A DNA stretch of 64,000 nt from contig NZ_NIUC01000002.1 in assembly GCF_002807035.1 (NCBI RefSeq), forward strand, positions 2,048,440-2,112,439, written 5' to 3'. The notes under the pieces are model-generated. The model made no database searches, was not told the DNA's origin, and saw only the letters and a program-made list of their open reading frames with translations. Below, in pieces: positions 9,754 to 19,200 of the stretch (the first letter of the stretch is position 1; every line of letters starts with the position of its first letter). Origin of the DNA: Algoriphagus formosus (GTDB lineage Bacteria; Bacteroidota; Bacteroidia; Cytophagales; Cyclobacteriaceae). The translations under genes and the position numbers were made by a program.

Positions 9754-10530
9754 ATGTCTGCGCATTCTACTGCTATTGGAGTAAGCCCAAAGAGGGGCAC
9801 CTGGGGAGGAGGAAATGAACCTCTCAAGGCCAGTTATGGAAAACTCATGATGTGGTTTTTCCTACTCTCTGATATCTTCACCTTTGCTGCTTTTTTGATC
9901 AGCTACTTGGCTATTCGCGTCAGTTATCCTGCCTACGCAGGACCTGCCGAGACATTCGTTGGATCCAATGAATACTGGCCTATTCCCGAACTTGTATTTG
10001 AGGCTGTACCTTTCCTTCATGGATTTCATGCTCCTCTAGTATTCGTAGGTATCATGACCTTCATTTTGATCTCGAGTAGTGTAACCATGGTACTTGCTGT
10101 GGAAGCTGGACATCGAAATGATAGAAATGATGTGGTAAAATGGATGCTTTGGACCATGCTAGGTGGTATCACTTTCTTAGGTTGTCAAGCTTGGGAATGG
10201 TCTCACTTTATCCATGGTACGGACAGTGGTTCAGTGCTGACCTACATTGATTCTTTGAGTAGAGAAGTTACCGAAACGGTATTTGGAGCCAATCTTGTAG
10301 TCAACGAATATGGGCCTCCTGCATTTGCACAGTTGTTCTTCTTCATTACTGGATTCCATGGATTCCACGTGACGATAGGTGTTGTATTGCTATTCTTGGC
10401 ATTCTACCAGGCAGCTGTTGGTGTCTACGATCGTAGAGGTCACTATGAGATGATCGAGAAGATTGGTTTATACTGGCACTTTGTAGACCTTGTTTGGGTA
10501 TTTGTATTTACCTTATTCTACCTGATCTAA
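9754..10530 (+). CDS. coxC: Cytochrome c oxidase subunit III (second copy)
   Basis: A 258-residue protein with five to six transmembrane segments. The family signature is GFHGFHVTIG followed by LYWHFVDLVWVFVF at the C terminus. A loop of about 45 residues between the first two helices (through PAETFVGSNEYWP) makes it longer than the copy upstream. It follows that copy after 25 bp and precedes the subunit IV gene by 18 bp, so both are expected in the same transcript and complex. Confidence 0.92.
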   Translation: MSAHSTAIGVSPKRGTWGGGNEPLKASYGKLMMWFFLLSDIFTFAAFLISYLAIRVSYPAYAGPAETFVGSNEYWPIPELVFEAVPFLHGFHAPLVFVGIMTFILISSSVTMVLAVEAGHRNDRNDVVKWMLWTMLGGITFLGCQAWEWSHFIHGTDSGSVLTYIDSLSREVTETVFGANLVVNEYGPPAFAQLFFFITGFHGFHVTIGVVLLFLAFYQAAVGVYDRRGHYEMIEKIGLYWHFVDLVWVFVFTLFYLI

Positions 10531-10548
10531 AGCTAAAAATATTCAATT

Positions 10549-10878
10549 ATGGAAGTTCAAGACATTAAATCTACGCTACAAGTAGTTCCTAGAAATAACG
10601 AGAAGATCAAGAAAATCTGGAAAACCGCAGGTATTCTTCTCGCACTTACCGTTGCCGAATTTATCATGGCTTTTACGATGGACAGAGGCATCCTACTTTA
10701 TGCACTCTTTATCATCCTGACGATCTGGAAGGCAAAATATATCATGATGGAATTCATGCACCTCGGTGATGAAGTGAAGCCATTATTCTATTCGATCATC
10801 GTTCCGCTTATTTTCCTGATATGGTTATTGATCGCCTTGGCCAAGGAAGGTTCGGATATCTTTATGATGCGTTGGTAG
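10549..10878 (+). CDS. Cytochrome c oxidase subunit IV family protein
   Basis: A 109-residue protein with three transmembrane segments, of the bacterial subunit IV type found after subunit III genes. The conserved run between helices, KAKYIMMEFMHL, is characteristic. It is the last gene before a strong hairpin terminator. It is a small accessory subunit with no cofactor ligands visible. Confidence 0.88.
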   Translation: MEVQDIKSTLQVVPRNNEKIKKIWKTAGILLALTVAEFIMAFTMDRGILLYALFIILTIWKAKYIMMEFMHLGDEVKPLFYSIIVPLIFLIWLLIALAKEGSDIFMMRW

Positions 10879-10894
10879 GATTTAAAATTTAAAT

Positions 10895-10936
10895 AAAAAA
10901 AGTAGGTTGGGGTGTGACACTTCAACCTACTTTTTT
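10895..10936 (+). terminator. Rho-independent terminator after the oxidase structural genes
   Basis: The arms AGTAGGTTG (10901-10909) and CAACCTACT (10923-10931) are separated by a 13-nt loop. The stem is extended by A-run/T-run pairing and ends in a T tract. It lies 16 bp after the subunit IV stop and 14 bp before the SCO gene, so it may attenuate rather than fully stop transcription into the assembly genes. Confidence 0.85.
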
Positions 10937-10950
10937 GTTATGAAGCCACG

Positions 10951-11619
10951 ATGAGAAGTTTACGAATATTACAAGGTTTAGTATTGGTTTGTATTCTACT
11001 GATTCCTGTTTTGATTATTATGTTTCTCAGGAATTTTGGAGAAAACCAATACGATCTCCCGGTGTTTTATGAAAATGGTGTAAGCAACCCTTTCATGGAA
11101 TGCCCACCCAATGACAGTACCCAACATTACATTCCTGAGTTTACCTTCACCAACCAAGATGGTGAAGCGGTAGGACGAACTGAAATGGAAGGAAAAATCA
11201 CCATCGTGGATTTTTTCTTTACTTCTTGTCCTAGTATCTGCCCCATTATGTCCAAAGAAATGGAGCGAGTGAATGATATGTTCAGGGATGAGCCGGCCGT
11301 GCAAATCATGTCTATCAGTATTGATCCAACTTATGATACACCTGAGGTCTTGAAGGAGTATGCCGAAAAACATGGGGCCATCCCGGGTAAGTGGCATTTT
11401 CTTACTGGACCACCTGAAGAAACCTATCAGTTAGCGAAGTGTGGATTTGTGCTGCCTACAGTCGACGGGATGGGAAATCCGGATGATTTTATCCACAGTG
11501 ATAAGTTTGCTCTGATAGATGAACAGGGTAGAATCCGCGGTTACTACAGCGGGACAAACAGAGAGGATGTAGATTTGTTAATACTTGAGACAAAAGTGCT
11601 TTTACATGGAAAAAGTTAA
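10951..11619 (+). CDS. SCO1/SenC family copper chaperone
   Basis: A 222-residue membrane-anchored thioredoxin-fold protein with an N-terminal transmembrane segment (about 6-27). The copper site is complete: Cys93-x3-Cys97 in TSCPSICP, and His182 in DFIHSDKFALID. SCO proteins load or reduce the CuA site of oxidase subunit II. The position after the subunit genes supports this role. Its last 14 bp overlap the next gene. Confidence 0.94.
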   Translation: MRSLRILQGLVLVCILLIPVLIIMFLRNFGENQYDLPVFYENGVSNPFMECPPNDSTQHYIPEFTFTNQDGEAVGRTEMEGKITIVDFFFTSCPSICPIMSKEMERVNDMFRDEPAVQIMSISIDPTYDTPEVLKEYAEKHGAIPGKWHFLTGPPEETYQLAKCGFVLPTVDGMGNPDDFIHSDKFALIDEQGRIRGYYSGTNREDVDLLILETKVLLHGKS

Positions 11620-12157
11620 TTCATTACTAGAAAATGAATCCAAAGTAAAATCTTGGATCATCATCATTTCCATTCTGATTCCGGTGGTGGTAGCTATTCT
11701 GTTATTCATGCCATCCAAAATTAATGTGGGTGCAGAATGGGTTTACTTCCTACCTCATTTAAATGCAGTGATTAATTCTGCAGCTAGTGTTGCACTCATT
11801 GTTGCTTTGATTTTCGTCAAGCAAAAGAAATACGCCTATCATGGTGCGACTATGTCCGTTGCGATGGCACTAGGCGCGATCTTCCTAGTTTCCTATGTGA
11901 TCTACCATGGTTCTGCTGAGAGCACATCTTTCGGTGGAGAGGGTTGGATTCGTCCGGTATATTACTTCTTGCTCATTACACACATTGTTTTTGCAGCTGT
12001 GGCACTTTTTCCAATTCTTTTCGCTTATTACTATGGGTATACAGATCAGCGGGCTAAACATCGGAAGGTTGTCAAATTTGCTTATCCGATTTGGCTGTAT
12101 GTTTCTGTCACAGGGGTAATTGTTTATTTGATGATTTCTCCGTACTATATTCAGTAA
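11606..12157 (+). CDS. DUF420 membrane protein
   Basis: A 183-residue protein with about five transmembrane segments and conserved His residues (LPHLNAVINS, YAYHGATMS, YHGSAEST, LITHIVFA, AKHRKVVKFAYPIWLYVSVTGV), typical of DUF420. This family is found next to cytochrome oxidase and SCO genes and is thought to act in oxidase biogenesis; its activity is not established. The ATG at 11606 is preferred over an in-frame TTG at 11585 because it gives the usual N terminus. It still overlaps the SCO gene by 14 bp. Confidence 0.88.
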   Translation: MEKVNSLLENESKVKSWIIIISILIPVVVAILLFMPSKINVGAEWVYFLPHLNAVINSAASVALIVALIFVKQKKYAYHGATMSVAMALGAIFLVSYVIYHGSAESTSFGGEGWIRPVYYFLLITHIVFAAVALFPILFAYYYGYTDQRAKHRKVVKFAYPIWLYVSVTGVIVYLMISPYYIQ

Positions 12158-12177
12158 CTTATTAAAAGTAAGGAACA

Positions 12178-12423
12178 ATGAGATTGAAAATCACCCTATT
12201 TACATTACTATTCTTCGGATTCCAATTAGCTACCTGGGCTCAGTGTGCTATGTGTCGAGCTTCTGTAGAGAATAACGTCAGTAATGGAGATACCTCTATT
12301 GGTGCAGGATTGAATACGGGGATTCTATATTTATTCGCTATGCCTTATACCATTGCCTTGGTAATTGGCATACTTTGGTATCGGGCGGCGAAAAAACGGA
12401 AAAATAAACTGGCTATTCGATAG
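12178..12423 (+). CDS. Small exported protein with a CxxC pair, unknown function
   Basis: An 81-residue protein: a Sec-type signal (residues 1-22, ending in TWAQ), directly followed by Cys23-x-x-Cys26 (CAMC), a short extracytoplasmic stretch, one transmembrane segment (about 48-68) and a Lys/Arg-rich cytoplasmic end. It is the last gene of the oxidase region, 20 bp after the DUF420 gene and just before a terminator. The Cys pair at the mature N terminus and the context suggest a copper, heme or thiol-redox role in oxidase assembly, but this is inference. I do not recognise a named family. Confidence 0.8.
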   Translation: MRLKITLFTLLFFGFQLATWAQCAMCRASVENNVSNGDTSIGAGLNTGILYLFAMPYTIALVIGILWYRAAKKRKNKLAIR

Positions 12424-12431
12424 TCTGATGG

Positions 12432-12466
12432 AAAGCAAAGTTTGATACAAGACTTTGCTTTTTTTA
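12432..12466 (+). terminator. Rho-independent terminator of the oxidase operon
   Basis: The arms AAAGCAAAGT (12432-12441) and ACTTTGCTTT (12452-12461) are perfectly complementary around a 10-nt loop and are followed by a T tract. It lies 8 bp after the CxxC protein and overlaps an in-frame TTG upstream of the histidine kinase, which argues for the kinase ATG at 12478. Confidence 0.85.
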
Positions 12467-12477
12467 TTTTTAGGGAA

Positions 12478-15400
12478 ATGCTTCAAAAATTCAAACGGCT
12501 GATCATACTTGTCAGCGCCTTCTTGCTCCTTGCAGTATTGATACTGAATTTCTTTTTCTTTCAGAAAAGTGAGGAAGAGGCTTTTTTTGAAGATGTACAG
12601 GAGGAAATCTATGAGATCGATCGGGAGTTCGACATGGATTTCGTACAAATTCTCATGGAAGTAAGGCCTGATGAGGCATTGAGTTTTGAGAATATTTCTT
12701 CTAAAAGCTCCATCCACCCATTTTTCATTCTTGATGAGTCAAAGAAGCTTTTGTATTGGTCAGATTTCTCAGTGAGCTTCAATTTGGATGCGCTTATCCC
12801 AAATCAGGAATATCAATTCATAGAGGATCCATATGGTACTTTTCTGACCAAGAGCCGAAAGTTTACCAGAAATGGGAACAGTTATTACGTAGTCCATGCA
12901 TTTAGGCTTTTTTGGCCAGGATCCATTCAAAATGACTATCTGCGAACCGGTGCGAACCGTCGAGTATTTGGGAACGATGCAATTCAGCTCAACGATCCAG
13001 ATAGCCAAAGCCCTTTCTTGGTAAGTAATGCAGCTGGCATTCCGCTATTCGGAGTAGCTTTTGAATATGGATACCAGTCATCAGGTCGGCTTTCCAATCC
13101 AGCCATTCTCATCTTTTTCACTTCGGTTTTCCTATTGTATTTCCTACTGAGCTCAGATTTTGTAATTCGGAAATGGAAACAAGGAAGAAGATGGCAAGCG
13201 ATTGGATACGGGAGCTTAGTACTTCTAGCCTTTAGGTTGGTCATGTTGGTATTAGGTTTTCCAGGTTCTTATTTCAACCTGCCATTATTTGATCCATCCA
13301 ACTTCGCCTCTTCCTGGCTGAACTCCAGTTTAGGTGACTTATTGATCAATACCCTATTTGGAGTGGCTATTGGAGGAATGATCGTTTTTCAATTTGCCTC
13401 TCCATTACTTCATCGAAAGATTAAGATTTTAAAAACATCCCAAGAGCAGCGGGCGTTTTTTGGATTTTTTGTTTTTCTCAGCTCATTGGCCTTTTTCCTG
13501 GTCTGGGTGCTACCTAAGAATCTTATACTCAATTCTCAATGGGCAATGGATATTTCCATTATCCCCACTTTTGGGTGGTTTGAAGGGATCAGTTTTCTGA
13601 TCGTGTTTTTGTGGGCTTCAGTTTATGTGATGCTCAATCTTACCTTGATCAGCTTACTATTTGAACTAGCGATCAAGAGGAGTATTTTGATCCGATACCT
13701 TTACATAGTTGCTGTACCCATAGGACTTGTTTTGGGTTTTATTTCGATTTGGTTGGCAATAGCGTGGACTGTCCATATCCTTTTTCTTACTGCAATTATT
13801 CGCTTCAGGCTATTTCAAAATATTTTCCGCTTAGGTCTTAATACCTTTTTGACGTTCTTCTTTGCGAGTTTTATCTGTGCCGTGATAGCCGGTATCGCAA
13901 CTTTCCAAACTGAGAAGGAAGAACTGATTCAATCTAAGATTCGATTCGCCAATCAAAATTTAATTGAAGGTGATGTGATGACCGAGTTTTTCCTCGGTGA
14001 AGTTTTTGGGAGGATTCAGTCTGATTTATTTATTCAAAATCGTCTTGCTGATCCTTTGCTTTCCAAAGAACCTATCGAGACAAAGATCAGAAGGATTTAC
14101 CTGGATAATTATTTTGATCAGTTTGAAGTCAATATTCGGGTTTTTTCTTCCAGAGGTCAGGATTTGATCAATACGCAGGATGAACGAAGCCTGAGCGAAT
14201 TGCGAGATCTTTACATCAAATCTGATTACCTGACGAGTCAGCGAGGATTGTATTTTATTCGGGGAAAGGAGTCCAATCCCAAGAATCAGTTTGTGGCTTT
14301 TGTGCCGGTCATTCGGGATCAGAATAGCGTTGGAACGGTTTTTCTTGAGCTTCGGCAGCTCCGGGTTCAGCCGGGTTCGGTTTACCCGCGATTGCTATTG
14401 GATAAAGAATACAATGAGCGCTTGGATCCCGTCCAGTATGATTATGCGGTTTATCGCGATGAAGAGCTAATCCGTAATTTCGGGTCATTCAATTATGTGA
14501 ATCCGGAGCTAAAGTCCAGGTTAACGGAGAGCAAGTTGTTTCAGAGTGGCATTCATGTCGCAGGCTATCACCATCTAGGTTTGGTCAATGGTTCAGAATT
14601 GATTTTGATCTCATCACCCAATAGACCTTACTCGTACTTTTTGGGAAATATTTCGCTCTACTTTGTCATTTTCATCATCTTGACATTTTTAACGATTCTG
14701 GCAAATTCCTTATTCAAAGGGTTTAAAAATCTGGAAATCAATTATTCCACTAAGCTTCAATTGTATCTGAATTTTGCCTTTTTCTTTCCAATTATCATCA
14801 TTTCTATCATCACTATTGGTCTGCTGGCCAATAGCTATCGGGAAGATTTGGATGAGCAATATTTACAGAAGGCTTTCTTGATCAGGAGTAATCTGGTCAA
14901 TTTTCTTAATGACCGCTCTCCATCAGAGATCAATCCAGAATCTCTGGAAGAGGAAATAGTGAATTTGGCAAATACGGTAGCTGCCGATCTGCATCTATAT
15001 GAAGCTAGTGGTAAATTAATTGCAACGAATCGGCCTAATATTTTTGATAAGAAGCTTCTCTCTAGACTCATCAATCCTGTCGCTATGGCAGGAATTGTAG
15101 AGAATAACCAGATTCAGCTGCTAGTGGATGAAAGACTTGGGTCCTTGAGCTATAAATCCGTTTATCTAGCCATCTTGCCACCTTCCGATCAGGAAGAAGT
15201 AGCGATTTTGTCTGTTCCATTTTTTGAATCTGAGTCGGAGTTGAACTCATTGATCGCAGATGTGATGAGTAATATCTTCAACGCTTTTGTGGTGATATTT
15301 ATCCTGTTCTTGATCGTGTCTTATTTTGTTTCGCAGAATTTGACTTTCCCTTTCCGACTGCTGACGCAAAAACTCAAAACCACTAATCTTGAAAATAATG

Positions 15401-16182
15401 AACCGATGCGTTGGGATACAAAGGATGAAATTGGGATGCTGGTCAATGAATACAACAACATGCTTTTCAAGCTAGAGGCAAGTAAGAAGGTATTAGCTTC
15501 TACTGAGAAGGAATCTGCCTGGAGGGAAATGGCTAAACAGGTGGCTCATGAGATCAAAAACCCACTCACCCCTATGAAGCTGACGCTTCAGCATCTGCTC
15601 AGACTACAGCAACAAGATCGGCTTGAAGACTCTTCGAAGTTGAAAGAATCTTTCGAAACGCTGATTCATCAGGTGGATGCCTTGAGTGGAATAGCCAGTT
15701 CATTTTCCACTTTTGCCAAAATGCCACTTCCGAAAAACGAACGGATGAACTTTAAGTCCGTGCTAATGAAAGTGCTGGACTTGTTCAAAAATGACGAGCG
15801 GCTGGATTTGATATTCAAAGACGATTCATTCACAAATGAAATACCCATCCAAGGCGATGACAAGCTTTTTGGTAGGGTGATTTCAAATCTGATAATTAAT
15901 GGAGTGCAAGCGGTAGAAGGGAATAAACGGCCCGTCATCAATGTATGGCTTTGGATGACTGAGCAAGATGTCTTTCTAGAGATATCGGATAATGGCAAAG
16001 GAATACCCGAAGAACTGCGTGATAAGATCTTTATCCCGAATTTCAGTACCAAGTCCACAGGCTCAGGCTTGGGCCTCGCCATAGCAAGAAGCGGTGTAGA
16101 GACAGCGGGTGGAAAGATATGGTTTGAGACGAAGATAGGAGAGGGGACGACTTTTTATCTAACTTTCCCCCTCACACAATAG
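12478..16182 (+). CDS. Large membrane sensor histidine kinase (NtrY-like)
   Basis: A 1234-residue protein. About a thousand residues precede the kinase core: an N-terminal helix and extracytoplasmic region, a block of many transmembrane helices (about 210-480), a second extracytoplasmic region, a further helix pair and a HAMP-like linker. The H box REMAKQVAHEIKNPLTPMK has His1024. The N box (LIINGVQAVEG, near 1140), G1 box (DNGKGIP) and G2 box (GSGLGLAIARS) are intact, so it should be active. The H box resembles NtrY. No response regulator gene is adjacent. The stimulus cannot be read from the sequence. It is followed after 39 bp by a large predicted outer-membrane protein gene. Confidence 0.9.
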   Translation: MLQKFKRLIILVSAFLLLAVLILNFFFFQKSEEEAFFEDVQEEIYEIDREFDMDFVQILMEVRPDEALSFENISSKSSIHPFFILDESKKLLYWSDFSVSFNLDALIPNQEYQFIEDPYGTFLTKSRKFTRNGNSYYVVHAFRLFWPGSIQNDYLRTGANRRVFGNDAIQLNDPDSQSPFLVSNAAGIPLFGVAFEYGYQSSGRLSNPAILIFFTSVFLLYFLLSSDFVIRKWKQGRRWQAIGYGSLVLLAFRLVMLVLGFPGSYFNLPLFDPSNFASSWLNSSLGDLLINTLFGVAIGGMIVFQFASPLLHRKIKILKTSQEQRAFFGFFVFLSSLAFFLVWVLPKNLILNSQWAMDISIIPTFGWFEGISFLIVFLWASVYVMLNLTLISLLFELAIKRSILIRYLYIVAVPIGLVLGFISIWLAIAWTVHILFLTAIIRFRLFQNIFRLGLNTFLTFFFASFICAVIAGIATFQTEKEELIQSKIRFANQNLIEGDVMTEFFLGEVFGRIQSDLFIQNRLADPLLSKEPIETKIRRIYLDNYFDQFEVNIRVFSSRGQDLINTQDERSLSELRDLYIKSDYLTSQRGLYFIRGKESNPKNQFVAFVPVIRDQNSVGTVFLELRQLRVQPGSVYPRLLLDKEYNERLDPVQYDYAVYRDEELIRNFGSFNYVNPELKSRLTESKLFQSGIHVAGYHHLGLVNGSELILISSPNRPYSYFLGNISLYFVIFIILTFLTILANSLFKGFKNLEINYSTKLQLYLNFAFFFPIIIISIITIGLLANSYREDLDEQYLQKAFLIRSNLVNFLNDRSPSEINPESLEEEIVNLANTVAADLHLYEASGKLIATNRPNIFDKKLLSRLINPVAMAGIVENNQIQLLVDERLGSLSYKSVYLAILPPSDQEEVAILSVPFFESESELNSLIADVMSNIFNAFVVIFILFLIVSYFVSQNLTFPFRLLTQKLKTTNLENNEPMRWDTKDEIGMLVNEYNNMLFKLEASKKVLASTEKESAWREMAKQVAHEIKNPLTPMKLTLQHLLRLQQQDRLEDSSKLKESFETLIHQVDALSGIASSFSTFAKMPLPKNERMNFKSVLMKVLDLFKNDERLDLIFKDDSFTNEIPIQGDDKLFGRVISNLIINGVQAVEGNKRPVINVWLWMTEQDVFLEISDNGKGIPEELRDKIFIPNFSTKSTGSGLGLAIARSGVETAGGKIWFETKIGEGTTFYLTFPLTQ

Positions 16183-16221
16183 GTAGTAATTGCTACCTTG
16201 GTCTCTAGGACTGGATTGGCT

Positions 16222-19200
16222 ATGAGGACTTTGATACTTCTTTTCCTGATCTTCGGCTTTTCGCTTTCGGCAGTGAAGGCACAGGAGAAGTGCAGGGATT
16301 ATCAGGTAGTCCTTCTGGAGCAAGGCTTAGAGTTAGACTCCCTTTCTGTCATTGAGGAAAGTATCCGAATAGTAGGAGATGGGTTCGATTCTCTGAATTG
16401 GTCTTTTGATCTGAATACCAATCAAATACAGATTATTTTTCCTGATGATTTTGAAAGTTCCAGCATCCGTATTTGCTTTCGCACCTTCCCATTTCGCTGG
16501 GATCAAGCAGTAGCTCGTAGAAGCCTCCGAGTTGATTATGATTCGGCTGCTCGTTTTTATGATAATCGGGTAGTCGATTCAGAGATTTTTGACTTTCGAG
16601 AAGAGCTTTTTCCCACCACTAATCTCTATAAATCCGGTAGCCTGACACGCGGGATATCGGTGGGGAATACACAGAATGTCTTTGTCAATTCTGCTTTGAA
16701 TCTGCAATTGGAAGGAGAAATAGCTGAAAATCTACGCATTCGTGCCAGTATCACCGATCAGAATGTTCCTTTCCAGCCAGAAGGGAATACGCAACAGCTG
16801 CAGGATTTTGATAATGTATTGATAGAGTTGTACAATGAAAATTTCAACCTTTCGGCTGGAGATGTGGTCCTTCAGCAGCGAGAATCGGAGTTTTTGCGAT
16901 ACTATAAAAATGTACAGGGCTTGCGGTTTACTTCGGAGTACCAAGCGAATGGATGGAAGGCCAGTACACAGGCTTTTGCTTCTGTCGCCAAAGGGAAATT
17001 CGCTTCCATCAATGTGCCTCCTCTTGAAGGGGTTTTAGGGCCCTACCGACTTACCGGGCCGAATAATGAGCGGTTCATTATTGTCATGGCCAATTCAGAA
17101 CGGGTTTTTCTTGACGGGAAATTACTGCAGCGAGGTTTCAATGCTGATTATGTCATTGATTACAATCAGGCTGAAATCACTTTTACACCCTCCGTTTTGA
17201 TCACTCAGTTTTCTCGAATACGCGTTGACTTTGAATATGCAGAGCGGAATTTTTCCAGATCCATAATCGGAGCCAATCATCTCCAAAGTAAGGGCAATGT
17301 CGACCTCTATTTCAATTATTATCAGGAGAGAGATAACCGAAACAGGCCATTATTCACAGAGTTTTCTCAGGAAGAGTTGAGTCTACTGAGTAGTGTGGGA
17401 GATCAGGTTCAGAATGCCGTCATCCCGAGAATAGATTCGGTAGCTTATGATCCAAGCAAGATCCTCTATGAGCGAATCACGGAATTGGATGGTGCCGGAG
17501 TTCCTTTTACTTATTATCGCTACAGCACCGATCCAGCTGAAGCACATTTTGAACTTGCTTTCTCCTTGGTGGGGAATGGGAATGGAGATTATCGGCGTGT
17601 CAATCAATTGGCGAATGGGACCGTGTTCGAATATGTGCCTCGTGTAAATGGTCAGCCGCAGGGGGATTATTCCATTTTGACCCAGCTTCCTGCGCCTGAT
17701 AGCCGGCGAATGCTCACGGCAGGTACCCGAATAAAACTTGGGGAAAAGGAGAAAATCTATTCCGAGCTAGCTTGGTCTTCCCGTGATAGAAATTTATTCT
17801 CTGAAATAGACGATGAGAATAATCAGGGACTCGGCTGGAAAGTCGGTTTAAGTTCGGAAGGAAGAAAGTTGAATTTTCTCCCAGAATATACGTTGCGGTC
17901 GGGTGCAGAATTCGAGTACAATTCCACCAACTTTAATTTCATTGATCGTTTCCGATATATTGAATTTGATCGGGATTGGGGCATAGATCCGGCGGTTGTG
18001 AACGCTACGGCTGCTGCTGAGCGGCTTTTTAGAGCAGATGTCAGTTTGGAAAAGGATGGATTCAATCGCTTTGACTATCAGCTTTACCTTCGAAATAGGG
18101 CCGAGATGCTTAGCGGACAACAACACAAGGCCAACTGGAATACGGAGATTGGGAATAGAATTCGGCTTCGAAATGAGTTTTTTCTACTTAAAAGTGATCA
18201 GGATAGCATCCGCTCAGATTGGAAACGATACCTCGGAGAGATTACTTACAAGTCCAAAGCGCTTGTCCCGGGATATCGCTATTCCTTGGATAGAAATGCA
18301 GTGATTGCGGTCGAGAGTGATTCGGTTTTGGGTACTGCGATGAATTTTCAGGAGCACTTAATTTTCCTGCAGAATCAGGATAGCTTAAAAACGAAATTCC
18401 AACTCGATGCTGCCTGGCGAGAAGATAAAGCGCCTTTTGAGGGAGAGCTCGAGACCGATACCCGGGCTTTCACTGCCAATGCAAGATTTCAAAAGCAATG
18501 GCAAAATCACAGTCTCCAGTCGACTTTCACCTATAGGACTATCGAATACATTCGAAGAGATCTGCCGGAGGAATTGACCGTCATGGGCAAAGTTGACTAC
18601 TTGGGGGCTATTGCAAAAAATCTGATTCGAAGTGAGCTGAGTTATGCCCTAGGAAACGGCAGGGAGCTTCAGCGAGAGTATATTTTTATACCGGCTCCGA
18701 ATGGAGATGGGACGCATACTTGGCGGGATGATAATGGCGATGGGATTCAGCAATTGAATGAATTCTACCTAGCGATCAATCCAGAAGAAAAGCTGTATGT
18801 AAAAATCTTTGTTCCGACTGATACCTATGTTCAAGCTTACACTACCCTGCTCAATTATAGACTCCAGGCAAAGTTTCCAGCCAGTTGGCAGGAAGAAGGT
18901 GGTCTGAAAGCTTGGCTAGCTAAATTTTCTAATACATCAAGTCTAAGTGTTGAGAAAAAGGTGAGTTCAAATAATTTTTTGGATCGAATAAATCCTTTCA
19001 TCGGCTCGGTGAATCGGGAGGACATCCTGTCACTCAGACAGGTGCTACGGTCCAGTTTCTTCTTTAATCGTGCCTCGGCTAAATACGGGTTGGATCTTTC
19101 GTACTTTGATTCTCAAATCAAACAATTATTGGCCGGAGGCTTTGAAGATCAAATCCAAAAGGATTGGCGAATTAATTCCCGGGTCAATTTCGGTGGTTTG

